The translations under genes were made by a program, and so were the position numbers. Source: JBFLYH01 sp964630235 (GTDB taxonomy: Bacteria; Oederibacteriota; JAAXVQ01; JAUVAV01). From it: 64,000 nucleotides of DNA. Positions 57,175 through 64,000 of the stretch are shown piece after piece. Each line of letters starts with the position of its first letter. The stretch's first letter is position 1. Location: the NCBI GenBank assembly GCA_964630235.1, contig CAZVUO010000003.1, positions 186,001 through 250,000 of the forward strand, read 5' to 3'. The notes under the pieces are model-generated. The model was not told where the DNA came from. It made no database searches and was given only the letters and a program-made list of their open reading frames with translations.

Positions 57175-58086
57175 GTGGCTGACACGACCGTTAAAAAAAC
57201 CGAATGGGTCAACAATGATTTTGGGCACTGCTATCTCGGCCGGCGGCTGTACAGCGGCCGGTCCAAATTCCAGAGCATGGAAATTTTCCGCCACGGCACC
57301 TTCGGCACGCTTCTGTTCCTGGACGGAAAGATCCAGATCTCGGCCGGGGATGAGAACCGCTACCACCAGTACCTGGTCTCCGCGCCGCTCCTGGCCCACC
57401 CTGACCCGCGCAGTCTCTGCATTTTGGGCGGCGGCGACTGCTTCGCCCTGGAAGAAGCAGTCAAATTCCCCTCCCTCGGACGCGTGCTCATGCTGGAAAT
57501 TGACAAAGGCGTAGTGGATTTTTGCACCCGGCACTACCCGGTCATCCGCCAGGTCAGGCGGGACCGGCGCATCGAGATCATCTATACCGACGCCCGCCAG
57601 TGGCTCGAGGAGCACGACGAGCGGTTCGACGTGCTGGTCGTGGACCTGACCGAGCCGCACGGTCCTTCGAAAATGCTCTACACCCGGGAATTCTACCGTC
57701 TCTGCCGCTCCCGCCTGCGGCCCGGAGGCATCCTCTCCATCCACACCGACAATTACTTTCTCTTCCCCGACTCCTTCGCCACCATCTACAAGACCCTGAC
57801 CTCGGTCTTTCCTCATTTACTGACCGCCAGGGTGGATATGCCGTGTTTCGGCATGGGCTGGACCTATCGCATGGCCTCCGCGCGTCCGCTGAGCTATGCC
57901 CGCCTGGCCCGGAACGCCGGCCGTCTCGCCCGTCAGGAAGGCCGTTTGGACCACTTCACGCCCACCACCTATCTGGTGCAGCCCACGCCCGAGGAAACCC
58001 GGGTCCTGCGCCGCTTCGGCCGCATCTCCACGGACGCCCGGCCTTTCGACAAGTTCTCCGGACTGGAATCCAAGGTCACGCGGTAA
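57175..58086 (+). CDS. speE: Spermidine synthase-like aminopropyltransferase
   Basis: A 303-residue enzyme of the polyamine aminopropyltransferase family, which transfers an aminopropyl group from decarboxylated SAM. Seen are the substrate strand-loop FLDGKIQISAGDENRYHQYL, the nucleotide-binding ILGGGDCFALEEA (Cys replaces Gly in GGGDG) and VVDLTEPHGPSKMLYTREFY. I chose GTG 57175, spaced six bases from AAGGAGGG; ATG 57169 overlaps the ribosome-binding site. No speD is near, so a spermidine role is not certain. Confidence 0.85.
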   Translation: MADTTVKKTEWVNNDFGHCYLGRRLYSGRSKFQSMEIFRHGTFGTLLFLDGKIQISAGDENRYHQYLVSAPLLAHPDPRSLCILGGGDCFALEEAVKFPSLGRVLMLEIDKGVVDFCTRHYPVIRQVRRDRRIEIIYTDARQWLEEHDERFDVLVVDLTEPHGPSKMLYTREFYRLCRSRLRPGGILSIHTDNYFLFPDSFATIYKTLTSVFPHLLTARVDMPCFGMGWTYRMASARPLSYARLARNAGRLARQEGRLDHFTPTTYLVQPTPEETRVLRRFGRISTDARPFDKFSGLESKVTR

Positions 58087-58100
58087 TCCACGGACAGGCC

Positions 58101-59246
58101 ATGCCGCCCAGCCGGATGCCCGCACAACCGCTGACCGCCTGGTGGCCCAGGCTGCTCGCGGTCTGGCGCAAAGCGGCGGGCTTGCCGGCAGGACCAGCTT
58201 CCCGGCTGGCGCCCGCCGAGGAACGCCTCGCGGTCCGGGGCATGCTAAAACTTTCGCGGGGCCTGACCCGGGAACGCTCCCTGGCCGGCGAAGACTACTT
58301 CCGGGCCCCTGACCTGCTGGGCGCCTACCTGCTGTATTTCTGGCCCGTGTCCTACCTGCAGGCCCGGCACGCTCTCCGCTTGCTCCCCGCTCCGCCCCGC
58401 GCGCTCCTGGAGCTCGGCGCCGGCGCCGGCCCGCTGGGCGCCGCGGCCTTCGACCTGGGCACCCGGCAGATCACGTTCGCCGACCGGAGCCCCTGGATCC
58501 TCAAGCTCGCGGACCGGCTGGCGCGCCTGGCCGGCCTGCCGCATAGCGTGGCGGCGTGGGACCCTTCCGCGCCCGGTGGACGCCTCCCCGCCGGCCCATT
58601 CGACGCGATCAGCCTGCAGCACGTGCTGAACGAGCTCTGGCCGCGCGCGCAGGACCGGACCGCGCGCCGGACCTCCCTGCTGATCTCCTTGCGGCCGCTC
58701 CTCGGCCACGAAGGTTCTCTGCTCGTGCTCGAACCCGCCCTGACCGCCACCTCCAGGGACCTGCTGCAGGTCCGTGATCATGCGCTGGCCGCGGGGTTCG
58801 GGCTCAGCGGCCCCTGTCTGACCTCCGCTCCCTGCCCGGCCCTGCTCCCGGCCACGGACAGCTGCCACTTGGAATGGGACTGGCAGCCTCTGCCGCCCCT
58901 CAAGCGCCTGATCGACCAGGCCAAGTTCAAGAAAGAGGCGGTCAAGGCCAGCGTCATGATCTTCCGGTCCGCGGCGGGTGCCAGGCATCCGTCAAGAGAG
59001 GAAGATTTTCTCATCGTTTCCGAGCCGATGCGTTCCAAGAACCAGCGGTGGCGTTTTGTGGCGTGCGGGCCCGCGGGCCGCCTGGCCTTGGCCTTGCATC
59101 CACGGAACGTCTCCGAGGCCAACCGGATCTTCCCGGCCCTGCGCCGGGGCGACCGGGTCCGCGTGACCGGAGCCTCCCCGCGTCCAGGCGCCCTCGATAT
59201 CCTCGCCGAGACCCGCGTCGAACGCTTGTCCCCCCGCCAGGGCTGA
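58101..59246 (+). CDS. Rsm22-like methyltransferase
   Basis: A 381-residue protein resembling the Rsm22 family of ribosome-associated SAM methyltransferases. Residues 85-105 hold LLELGAGAGPLGAAAFDLG (SAM-binding loop), then ISLQHVLNELW and a long C-terminal part with TSAPCPALLPATDSCHLEWDW, whose cysteines are typical of the family's metal site. The role, probably in ribosome maturation, is inferred. It starts 14 bases after speE; the longer open frame lies in the shadow of speE. Confidence 0.8.
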   Translation: MPPSRMPAQPLTAWWPRLLAVWRKAAGLPAGPASRLAPAEERLAVRGMLKLSRGLTRERSLAGEDYFRAPDLLGAYLLYFWPVSYLQARHALRLLPAPPRALLELGAGAGPLGAAAFDLGTRQITFADRSPWILKLADRLARLAGLPHSVAAWDPSAPGGRLPAGPFDAISLQHVLNELWPRAQDRTARRTSLLISLRPLLGHEGSLLVLEPALTATSRDLLQVRDHALAAGFGLSGPCLTSAPCPALLPATDSCHLEWDWQPLPPLKRLIDQAKFKKEAVKASVMIFRSAAGARHPSREEDFLIVSEPMRSKNQRWRFVACGPAGRLALALHPRNVSEANRIFPALRRGDRVRVTGASPRPGALDILAETRVERLSPRQG

Positions 59247-59309
59247 CCAGCCCCTTTCCCCGGCACTGACAGATTCCGCGCCAGGCGGAACCAGCCGCAC
59301 CCTTTTCCC

Positions 59310-59357
59310 TTGACGCTCCGGTGTCTAAAGAGTTAGCATTTGAGCAACTACTCAAAT
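59310..59357 (+). promoter_or_regulatory. Promoter with ArsR/SmtB-type operator
   Basis: TTGACG (59310-59315), 18 bases and TAGCAT (59334-59339). The inverted repeat ATTTGAG-N6-CTCAAAT (59338-59357) begins at the -10 box and has the 12-2-12 form of SmtB/ArsR-family operators. It lies 19 bases before the metal-efflux gene whose operon includes an ArsR gene. Confidence 0.75.
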
Positions 59358-59376
59358 ATCAACCCGGAGCCGTGTC

Positions 59377-60642
59377 ATGCTGGTACGTTTCGGACTTGAA
59401 ATCTGGTCCATTTTGAACGAGCTGGCGCCCTATCTGTTCCTGGGCGCGGTCATCGCCACCCTGCTCAAGTTCGGTCTGCCCCAGGGCTTTATCACCGGCC
59501 AGATGGGGCGGCCGACCCTGGGCAGCGTGGTGAAAAGCGTTTTCCTGGGCGTGCCCATGCCGCTCTGTTCCTGCGGGGTCATCCCCGCGGCCATTGGGTT
59601 GAAAAAAAGCGGCGCCTCCAACGGCGCGGTCGTCGGCTTCATGATCAGCACCCCCCAGACCGGCGCGGATTCGCTCCTGATCAGCGCTTCCTTCCTCGGC
59701 TGGCCGCTGGCCCTGTTCATGCTGGCCGTGACCTTCGTCTCCGGTCTCATTGGCGGAGTGCTGGTGCACTGGCTGGCGCCTTTTGACCGGGGAAAGGAAC
59801 CGGCGCCGGCCGACCCGGGCCAGGCCAGCTGCGCGCTCTCGGCCGCGCCCGCTGGTTCCCGCTGGCAACGCTGGTACCGATACGCCACCGAGGAGCTCAT
59901 CGGCGGCGTTTACCGCTACCTGGTCCTCGGCATCCTGGTGTCAGCCCTGATCAGCCTGGCCGTTCCGCCCAATTACTTTTCCGCCTTCCCGGCCCTTCGC
60001 GGCGTGCTGGGCATGCTGGCGGTCCTGCTGATCGCCGTGCCCATGTATGTATGTTCCAACGGCTCGGTTCCGATCGTCGCTTCCCTGATCCAGGCCGGCC
60101 TGCCGGTCGGCTCGGCCCTCGTCTTCCTCATGGCCGGCCCGGCCACCAACGTCGCCACGGCCGGGGCCGTGCTGCGCTCGCTGGGCGGCCGCGTCATGGC
60201 GATCTATTTGAGCACGATCCTGGTCACGAGCGTGCTGGCGGGCCTGCTCTTCCAGACCCTGTGGGGATCGCTGACCATCCGGCACCTCGCCCAGCACCAG
60301 CACGCCGGCGGGAACGTCCTGGTCCAGACCGCGAGCGCGCTCGCGGCGCTCTTTCTGGTCGCGCTCGTGGCCAGGTGGTCCTATCTGGACGTGCGGAACT
60401 GGCTGCGGGGGCGCCGGGTGAAAGGCACGGATGAGCTGCTGCTGCAGGTGGACGGCATGACCTGCGCCAACTGCGCGGCGCGCATCCAGCGCGACCTGCT
60501 GGCCGTGCCGGGCGTGGGGCGCGTGGACGTGGACCTGGAGACCGGACGGGTGCGGATGCGGGGCCAAGGGTTGAACCGGGAACGCCTGGCCCAGGCCGTG
60601 TGCCAGGCTGGGTACGCGGTGCGTGGCTATACCTGTCCGTAA
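59377..60642 (+). CDS. Cu/Zn efflux permease (SO_0444-like) with HMA domain
   Basis: A 421-residue membrane protein. The permease (DUF318-like) has about ten helices with conserved PMPLCSCGVIPAAIGL near residues 64-79, PQTGADSL, AVPMYVCSNGSVPIVASLI and AGPATNVAT, as in SO_0444-type transporters. The C-terminal 65 residues form a heavy-metal-associated domain with GMTCANC, so both parts bear metal-binding cysteines. It probably exports copper or zinc, with ArsR downstream as repressor. Confidence 0.9.
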   Translation: MLVRFGLEIWSILNELAPYLFLGAVIATLLKFGLPQGFITGQMGRPTLGSVVKSVFLGVPMPLCSCGVIPAAIGLKKSGASNGAVVGFMISTPQTGADSLLISASFLGWPLALFMLAVTFVSGLIGGVLVHWLAPFDRGKEPAPADPGQASCALSAAPAGSRWQRWYRYATEELIGGVYRYLVLGILVSALISLAVPPNYFSAFPALRGVLGMLAVLLIAVPMYVCSNGSVPIVASLIQAGLPVGSALVFLMAGPATNVATAGAVLRSLGGRVMAIYLSTILVTSVLAGLLFQTLWGSLTIRHLAQHQHAGGNVLVQTASALAALFLVALVARWSYLDVRNWLRGRRVKGTDELLLQVDGMTCANCAARIQRDLLAVPGVGRVDVDLETGRVRMRGQGLNRERLAQAVCQAGYAVRGYTCP

Positions 60643-60654
60643 CGGAAGGCTGCG

Positions 60655-60945
60655 ATGAGAACGCTCAAAGCTGAGATCCTGCAAGCCGTGGCGGACCTGT
60701 TCCGGCATCTGGGCGATCCGAGCCGGCTGAGCCTGCTGCTCTTGATGGCGGACCAGGAACGGTCCGTGGGTGAACTGGCCGGCAGGCTCGGGGTCACGAT
60801 CTCCGCGGTCTCCCACCAGCTGCGCCAGCTGCGCGCGGCCAGGCTGGTCGAGCGCCGGCGCAGCGGCCAAACCGTCTATTACCGGTTGAACGACGATCAC
60901 GTGCGCCAGCTGATCACCGTGGGACTCAGTCACGCCAGGGAGTGA
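60655..60945 (+). CDS. ArsR/SmtB-family metal regulator
   Basis: A 96-residue winged-helix repressor. DLFRHLGDPSRLSLLLLM and the recognition helix VTISAVSHQLRQLRAARLVERRRSGQTVYYRL are typical of ArsR/SmtB proteins. The usual alpha-3 CxC metal site is absent (SVGELAGRL instead), so metal may bind at the C-terminal helix, where HVRQLI and SHARE supply histidines (alpha-5 type, zinc or nickel-like). It follows the efflux gene by 12 bases and likely binds the palindrome at 59338-59357. Confidence 0.9.
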   Translation: MRTLKAEILQAVADLFRHLGDPSRLSLLLLMADQERSVGELAGRLGVTISAVSHQLRQLRAARLVERRRSGQTVYYRLNDDHVRQLITVGLSHARE

Positions 60946-60961
60946 CCGTTCGCGCCCTTCC

Positions 60962-62791
60962 TCAGCAGATCGCGACGCCCCAGCCTCCGCTTCCCAGGTG
61001 GGTGCCGATCACCGGCCCGATCTGCTGGTCGGCGATGGCCCCGAAATCCCCGCCGGTCCGGGCCAGGGCCTCGCGGACTTGCGGGCAAACGGAAGCGTCA
61101 TCCGAATACAGGACCGCGGTGCCATACCGGGGTTTCCCGTGCCGGCGCAGAAAACGGACCGCCTGCTGGGCTGTCTTCCGGATCGCGTCGCGGTGGCTGA
61201 ACGCTTTGTCCGCCAGCGTGATCTTGCCCACCCCGCCGGCCAGGGAGAGGATCGGCCGCAAGCCCAGCGCTTTGCCGATGAAAGCCGCCACATGGTTGAT
61301 GCGCCCGCCGCGCTCCAGGGCGTCCAGCTTCTCCACCCCGAAAAAGATGCCGATCCGCGGCAACTGGGCTTCCACCTCGGCCAGCAGCTGCGGCCAGGAC
61401 GTTCCGGCGGCGGCCAGGCGCCGGGCAAAAGCCGCCAGGTAGCCCAGTCCCCACGAGGTGGTGCGGGAATCCACAACCTGGATCTCCAGGCCGCCGGCCA
61501 TGGCGGCGGCGTTGGCCGCGGACTGGAAGGTCCCGGAAAGCTGGCTGGAGATCGTCAGCACCAGCGCCTGCTGGTATCCTTCGCGCTTCAGCTCCTCAAA
61601 GAGCGCCAAAAATTTCCCCATCGGCGGCTGGGAGGTGGTCGGCCAGTGGCCTCCAGACTTGATTTTCTGGAAGAAGGCCCCGGTGGAAAAACCGACCCCG
61701 TCCAGATATTCCACTTCGCCGAAAAACACGCTCAGCGGGACGGTCCGTACATCCAACTGGTGGCGGAGTTCGGCGGAAAGGTCCGACGTGCTGTCCGTGA
61801 CCACCGCGATCCGGCTGGCGCACACCGCGCCGGTGACGCTCCAGTTGAACGCATCCTGATGTTGCCGCCGCATGTCCTCGATCTTGCGCCAGGCGACGCG
61901 GCCCCACGCGCCGGCCCGGCGGAGCAGCCTTTCCCCATCCTCGGCATGGATGTGAATCTTATAGGTTTGCGCGGAGGCCGGCGCGACCATGACTTCGCGC
62001 CCCAGCGGTTTGAGGTGCGCCAGCAGCCCGCTCTGGCTCAAGGTGCAGTGTTCGAGGATAAATTCGACGCAATAATGGTCGGAGTAGACTTCGGCAGGTT
62101 TGAGGGCCGCCGGCCGCCTGGCCGGATAGACCGGGGCCGCGGCGGCATCGTGGGTCAGCGGGGCTCTGTTCAAATAGCGCACCGCGCCTTCCAAAAAGCA
62201 AACCAATCCCAGCCCCCCGGCGTCCACCACGCAATGGTCCGCCAGCACCTGCAGCTGCTTGGGGGTGTCGGCCAGCGCCTGGCGGGCCGCGTCCAGCGCG
62301 GAGACGAAAATCCGGTGCAGGTCCTTGGTGGCGCCGGATTCCCGCAGGGCTTGCAACGCCACCGCCTCGCCCACGCTGAGGATGGTGCCCTCGCGCGGGC
62401 GATCAATCCGTTCGCGGGCGCGCAGGCAGCCCAGATGCAGGGCGCGGGCGAACACTTCGGCATTCAGCACGTCCCGGCCGCCCACGCCTTCGGCGAACCC
62501 CGAAAAAAAACCGGACAGGATCATGCCCGAAGACCCGCGGCCGCCCAGCAGCGCGCCGCGGGCCGCGGCTTCGGCCACCGCGGCCACGCTGTTATGCCGG
62601 ATCCCCTGGATCTCCTTCAAAACCGCCAGGAATGCCTGGTGCATATTCTTGCCGGTATCGCCGTCCGCGACCGGGAAGACATTGATGGCGTCAATATCGT
62701 GGCGGAAATTGGAGAACCAGCGGATGCCCGCGGCCAGGGTATGTTTCAGCCGGATGCCGCGGAGCGGCCTGAGTTTCATGGTTTTTTTCAT
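60962..62791 (-). CDS. DhaL/DegV fusion protein (fatty-acid-binding)
   Basis: A 609-residue protein. The N-terminal 200 residues are a DhaL (Dak phosphatase) domain: NVFPVADGDTGKNMHQAF and GRGSSGMILSGFF carry the Mg-ADP ligands. The C-terminal 280 residues are a DegV domain: VVTDSTSDLSAEL, TSQPPMGKFLALFEEL, LTISSQLSGTFQSA and VDSRTTSWGLGY, the fatty-acid site. Such pairs form the FakA/FakB fatty-acid kinase; here both parts are fused. It lies downstream of enolase in the same direction, with a 139-base gap. Confidence 0.88.
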   Translation of the reverse strand: MKKTMKLRPLRGIRLKHTLAAGIRWFSNFRHDIDAINVFPVADGDTGKNMHQAFLAVLKEIQGIRHNSVAAVAEAAARGALLGGRGSSGMILSGFFSGFAEGVGGRDVLNAEVFARALHLGCLRARERIDRPREGTILSVGEAVALQALRESGATKDLHRIFVSALDAARQALADTPKQLQVLADHCVVDAGGLGLVCFLEGAVRYLNRAPLTHDAAAAPVYPARRPAALKPAEVYSDHYCVEFILEHCTLSQSGLLAHLKPLGREVMVAPASAQTYKIHIHAEDGERLLRRAGAWGRVAWRKIEDMRRQHQDAFNWSVTGAVCASRIAVVTDSTSDLSAELRHQLDVRTVPLSVFFGEVEYLDGVGFSTGAFFQKIKSGGHWPTTSQPPMGKFLALFEELKREGYQQALVLTISSQLSGTFQSAANAAAMAGGLEIQVVDSRTTSWGLGYLAAFARRLAAAGTSWPQLLAEVEAQLPRIGIFFGVEKLDALERGGRINHVAAFIGKALGLRPILSLAGGVGKITLADKAFSHRDAIRKTAQQAVRFLRRHGKPRYGTAVLYSDDASVCPQVREALARTGGDFGAIADQQIGPVIGTHLGSGGWGVAIC

Positions 62792-62825
62792 CCACGCAGG
62801 GTGCGGTGGCAGGTCAAGCGGCTGG

Positions 62826-62852
62826 CCGGCTGGGCGGCGGGCGCCCAGCCGG
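62826..62852. terminator. GC-rich hairpin after enolase
   Basis: A perfect 11-base inverted repeat CCGGCTGGGCG/CGCCCAGCCGG with a five-base loop lies between eno and the DegV fusion gene. There is no T-run, so it may be a Rho-independent remnant or a transcript-stabilising hairpin. Confidence 0.5.
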
Positions 62853-62930
62853 GTCCGTGTGCAGGCGGGAATTCCCGACCCTCTAATCCCAAGGGATAGC
62901 GCAAAATAACCACCTCGCGGCGAGCCGCGG

Positions 62931-64000
62931 TCAGCGGCTCACCACGTTATGATACACCGCCTTTTTTCCCAATTCCATCTCAATTTCGAGCAGGCGGTTG
63001 TATTTGGCGATCCGGTCGCTGCGGCTGGCCGAACCGGTCTTGATCTGGCCGCCGCCCATGGCCACGGCCAGGTCGGCAATGAAGGTGTCCTCGGTCTCGC
63101 CGGAGCGGTGGGAGATGATGTAGTTCCAGCCCGCCTTCTGGCAAAGCTTGATGGTGGCGATGGTCTCGGAGACCGTTCCGATCTGGTTGACCTTGATGAG
63201 CACCGCGTTGGCGGCCTTTTGCTCGATGCCCTTCTTGACGAACGCGGGGTTGGTCACGAACAGGTCGTCGCCCACCACCTGGATCTTGTTCCCCACCCGC
63301 TGGGTGAATTTTTGGAATCCGGCCCAGTCGTTCTCGTAGAGGGGGTCTTCGATGGACACGATCGGATAGCGCGCGACCCAGGATTCCCAGAGGGCGATCA
63401 TCTCGTCCGTGGTCTTGAAGCCGCTGCCCGAATCCGCCAGGTTGTACTTCCCGTTCTCGTAAAGCGAGCTGGCGGCCGGGTCCAGGGCGATCATGATGTC
63501 CTTGCCCGCCTGATAGCCGGCGGCCTGGATCGCTTCCAGGATGACCTCGCAGGCTTCCTCGTTGCTCTTCAGGTTGGGCGCGAAACCGCCCTCGTCGCCG
63601 ACCGCGGTGGAATACCCCTTCTTTTTCAATATCTTGGCCAGATGGTGGAAGGTTTCGGCGCCCGCGCGCAGAGCCTCGCGAAAGGACGGACGGCCCAGGG
63701 GCATGGCCATGAATTCCTGGAAATCCACGCTGTTGTCCGCATGCTTGCCGCCGTTGATGATATTCATCATGGGCGCCGGCAGCACCTTGGCCTTGGTCCC
63801 GCCCAGGTACTGATACACGGGAAGTTTCTCCGCCTGCGCGGCGGCTTTCACCACGGCCATGGACACGCCCAGAATGGCGTTGGCGCCGAGCTGGCCCTTG
63901 TTGGGCGTGCCATCCAGCTTGAGCAGCGTCTGGTCCACGGCCATGAAATCCATGACGTCCATGCCCGTCACCGCCTTGGCGATGGGGCCGTTGACATTGG
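62931..64000 (-). CDS. eno: Enolase (C-terminal portion; truncated by the window edge)
   Basis: The glycolytic enzyme that interconverts 2-phosphoglycerate and phosphoenolpyruvate. The frame continues past the right edge (the last bases encode NVNGPIAKAV before TGMDV), so about 356 of the usual 430 residues are seen. LIKVNQIGTVSET and ISHRSGETEDTFIADLAV and GQIKTGSASRSDR are family signatures holding the catalytic lysines (K of LIKVN) and serine/arginine contacts. VGDEGGFAPN and GDDLFVTNP give Mg ligands. A DegV fusion gene follows. Confidence 0.97.
   Translation of the reverse strand, partial: NVNGPIAKAVTGMDVMDFMAVDQTLLKLDGTPNKGQLGANAILGVSMAVVKAAAQAEKLPVYQYLGGTKAKVLPAPMMNIINGGKHADNSVDFQEFMAMPLGRPSFREALRAGAETFHHLAKILKKKGYSTAVGDEGGFAPNLKSNEEACEVILEAIQAAGYQAGKDIMIALDPAASSLYENGKYNLADSGSGFKTTDEMIALWESWVARYPIVSIEDPLYENDWAGFQKFTQRVGNKIQVVGDDLFVTNPAFVKKGIEQKAANAVLIKVNQIGTVSETIATIKLCQKAGWNYIISHRSGETEDTFIADLAVAMGGGQIKTGSASRSDRIAKYNRLLEIEMELGKKAVYHNVVSR

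Noticed and set aside
57522..58100. N-terminal extension of the Rsm22-like frame
   Set aside because: It runs inside speE in another frame and resembles no part of the family.
60998..62899. 633-residue open frame on the plus strand
   Set aside because: Shadow of the DhaL-DegV gene. The minus-strand product has complete family motifs; this one has none.
1..64000. tRNA, rRNA, prophage or insertion-sequence genes
   Set aside because: None recognised by eye on either strand; no transposase, integrase or phage structural protein is encoded.

Overview
This window is high-GC chromosomal DNA from a Gram-negative bacterium, seen as TonB-dependent and other outer-membrane barrels, several lipobox signal peptides, an LpoB-type lipoprotein and periplasmic binding proteins. 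It reads as an uncultivated, probably anaerobic or microaerobic lineage: it carries mercury-methylation genes (hgcAB), ferredoxin-type proteins, a hemerythrin/DUF438 sensor with an Rrf2 regulator, and a surface protein with a C-terminal sorting-like domain of the kind common in candidate phyla. I cannot fix the phylum from sequence alone. Coding density is very high, many genes overlap by 1-4 bases, and no rRNA, tRNA, insertion sequence, prophage or CRISPR was seen. No stretch over 300 bases lacks a gene.

Layout. 0-6 kb: a PfkB sugar kinase converges on a five-gene trehalose operon (otsA, otsB, a TM-helix-repeat channel-like protein, a DUF5752 protein, a TreT-type synthase), with a structured leader before otsA. 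6-10 kb: a secreted beta-helix protein, then a PiT phosphate transporter with its DUF47 partner. 10-13 kb: an ABC operon for zinc or manganese (znuABC type) led by an unusual ribbon-helix-helix/zinc-ribbon regulator whose promoter carries a palindrome. 13-17.6 kb: GH130 enzyme, DedA protein, cupin, and an Rrf2-DUF438/hemerythrin/PAS pair with an operator over its -10 box. 17.8-22.6 kb: chemoreceptor, periplasmic binding protein and TonB receptor in one direction. 22.7-32 kb: CBS protein, UPF0316, TerC-PGPGW fusion, a STAS/Ig/zinc-ribbon/histidine-kinase-ATPase fusion, a Pro/Ala-rich membrane protein, diacylglycerol kinase-like protein, PilZ, TPR, MntP and rhomboid. 32-40 kb: two GH99-like secreted enzymes, then a flavodoxin/ferredoxin membrane protein with an LsrG-like enzyme and an iron alcohol dehydrogenase.

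40-42 kb holds Hsp20 and, on its own promoter, hgcA-hgcB, the genes for methylmercury formation. 43-47.5 kb is a sulfur operon (Rrf2, cysK, metY, PP-loop ATPase) that looks like a CymR-CysK system. 47.5-50.7 kb has SUI1, an MsrB without its catalytic cysteine, a nitroreductase and an HD protein. 50.7-57 kb has a porin behind a good sigma-54 promoter, purC, and a cell-envelope operon (barrel, LpoB, COG3014-like lipoprotein). 57-64 kb has a spermidine-synthase-like enzyme, an Rsm22-like methyltransferase, a metal-efflux permease with an ArsR regulator, a DhaL-DegV fusion, and the 3' end of enolase.

The most notable observations are hgcAB, a two-copy structured repeat lying in the 5' leaders of two unrelated genes, the single-chain STAS/kinase fusion, the zinc-ribbon RHH regulator of the metal operon, and the possible attenuator before otsA.
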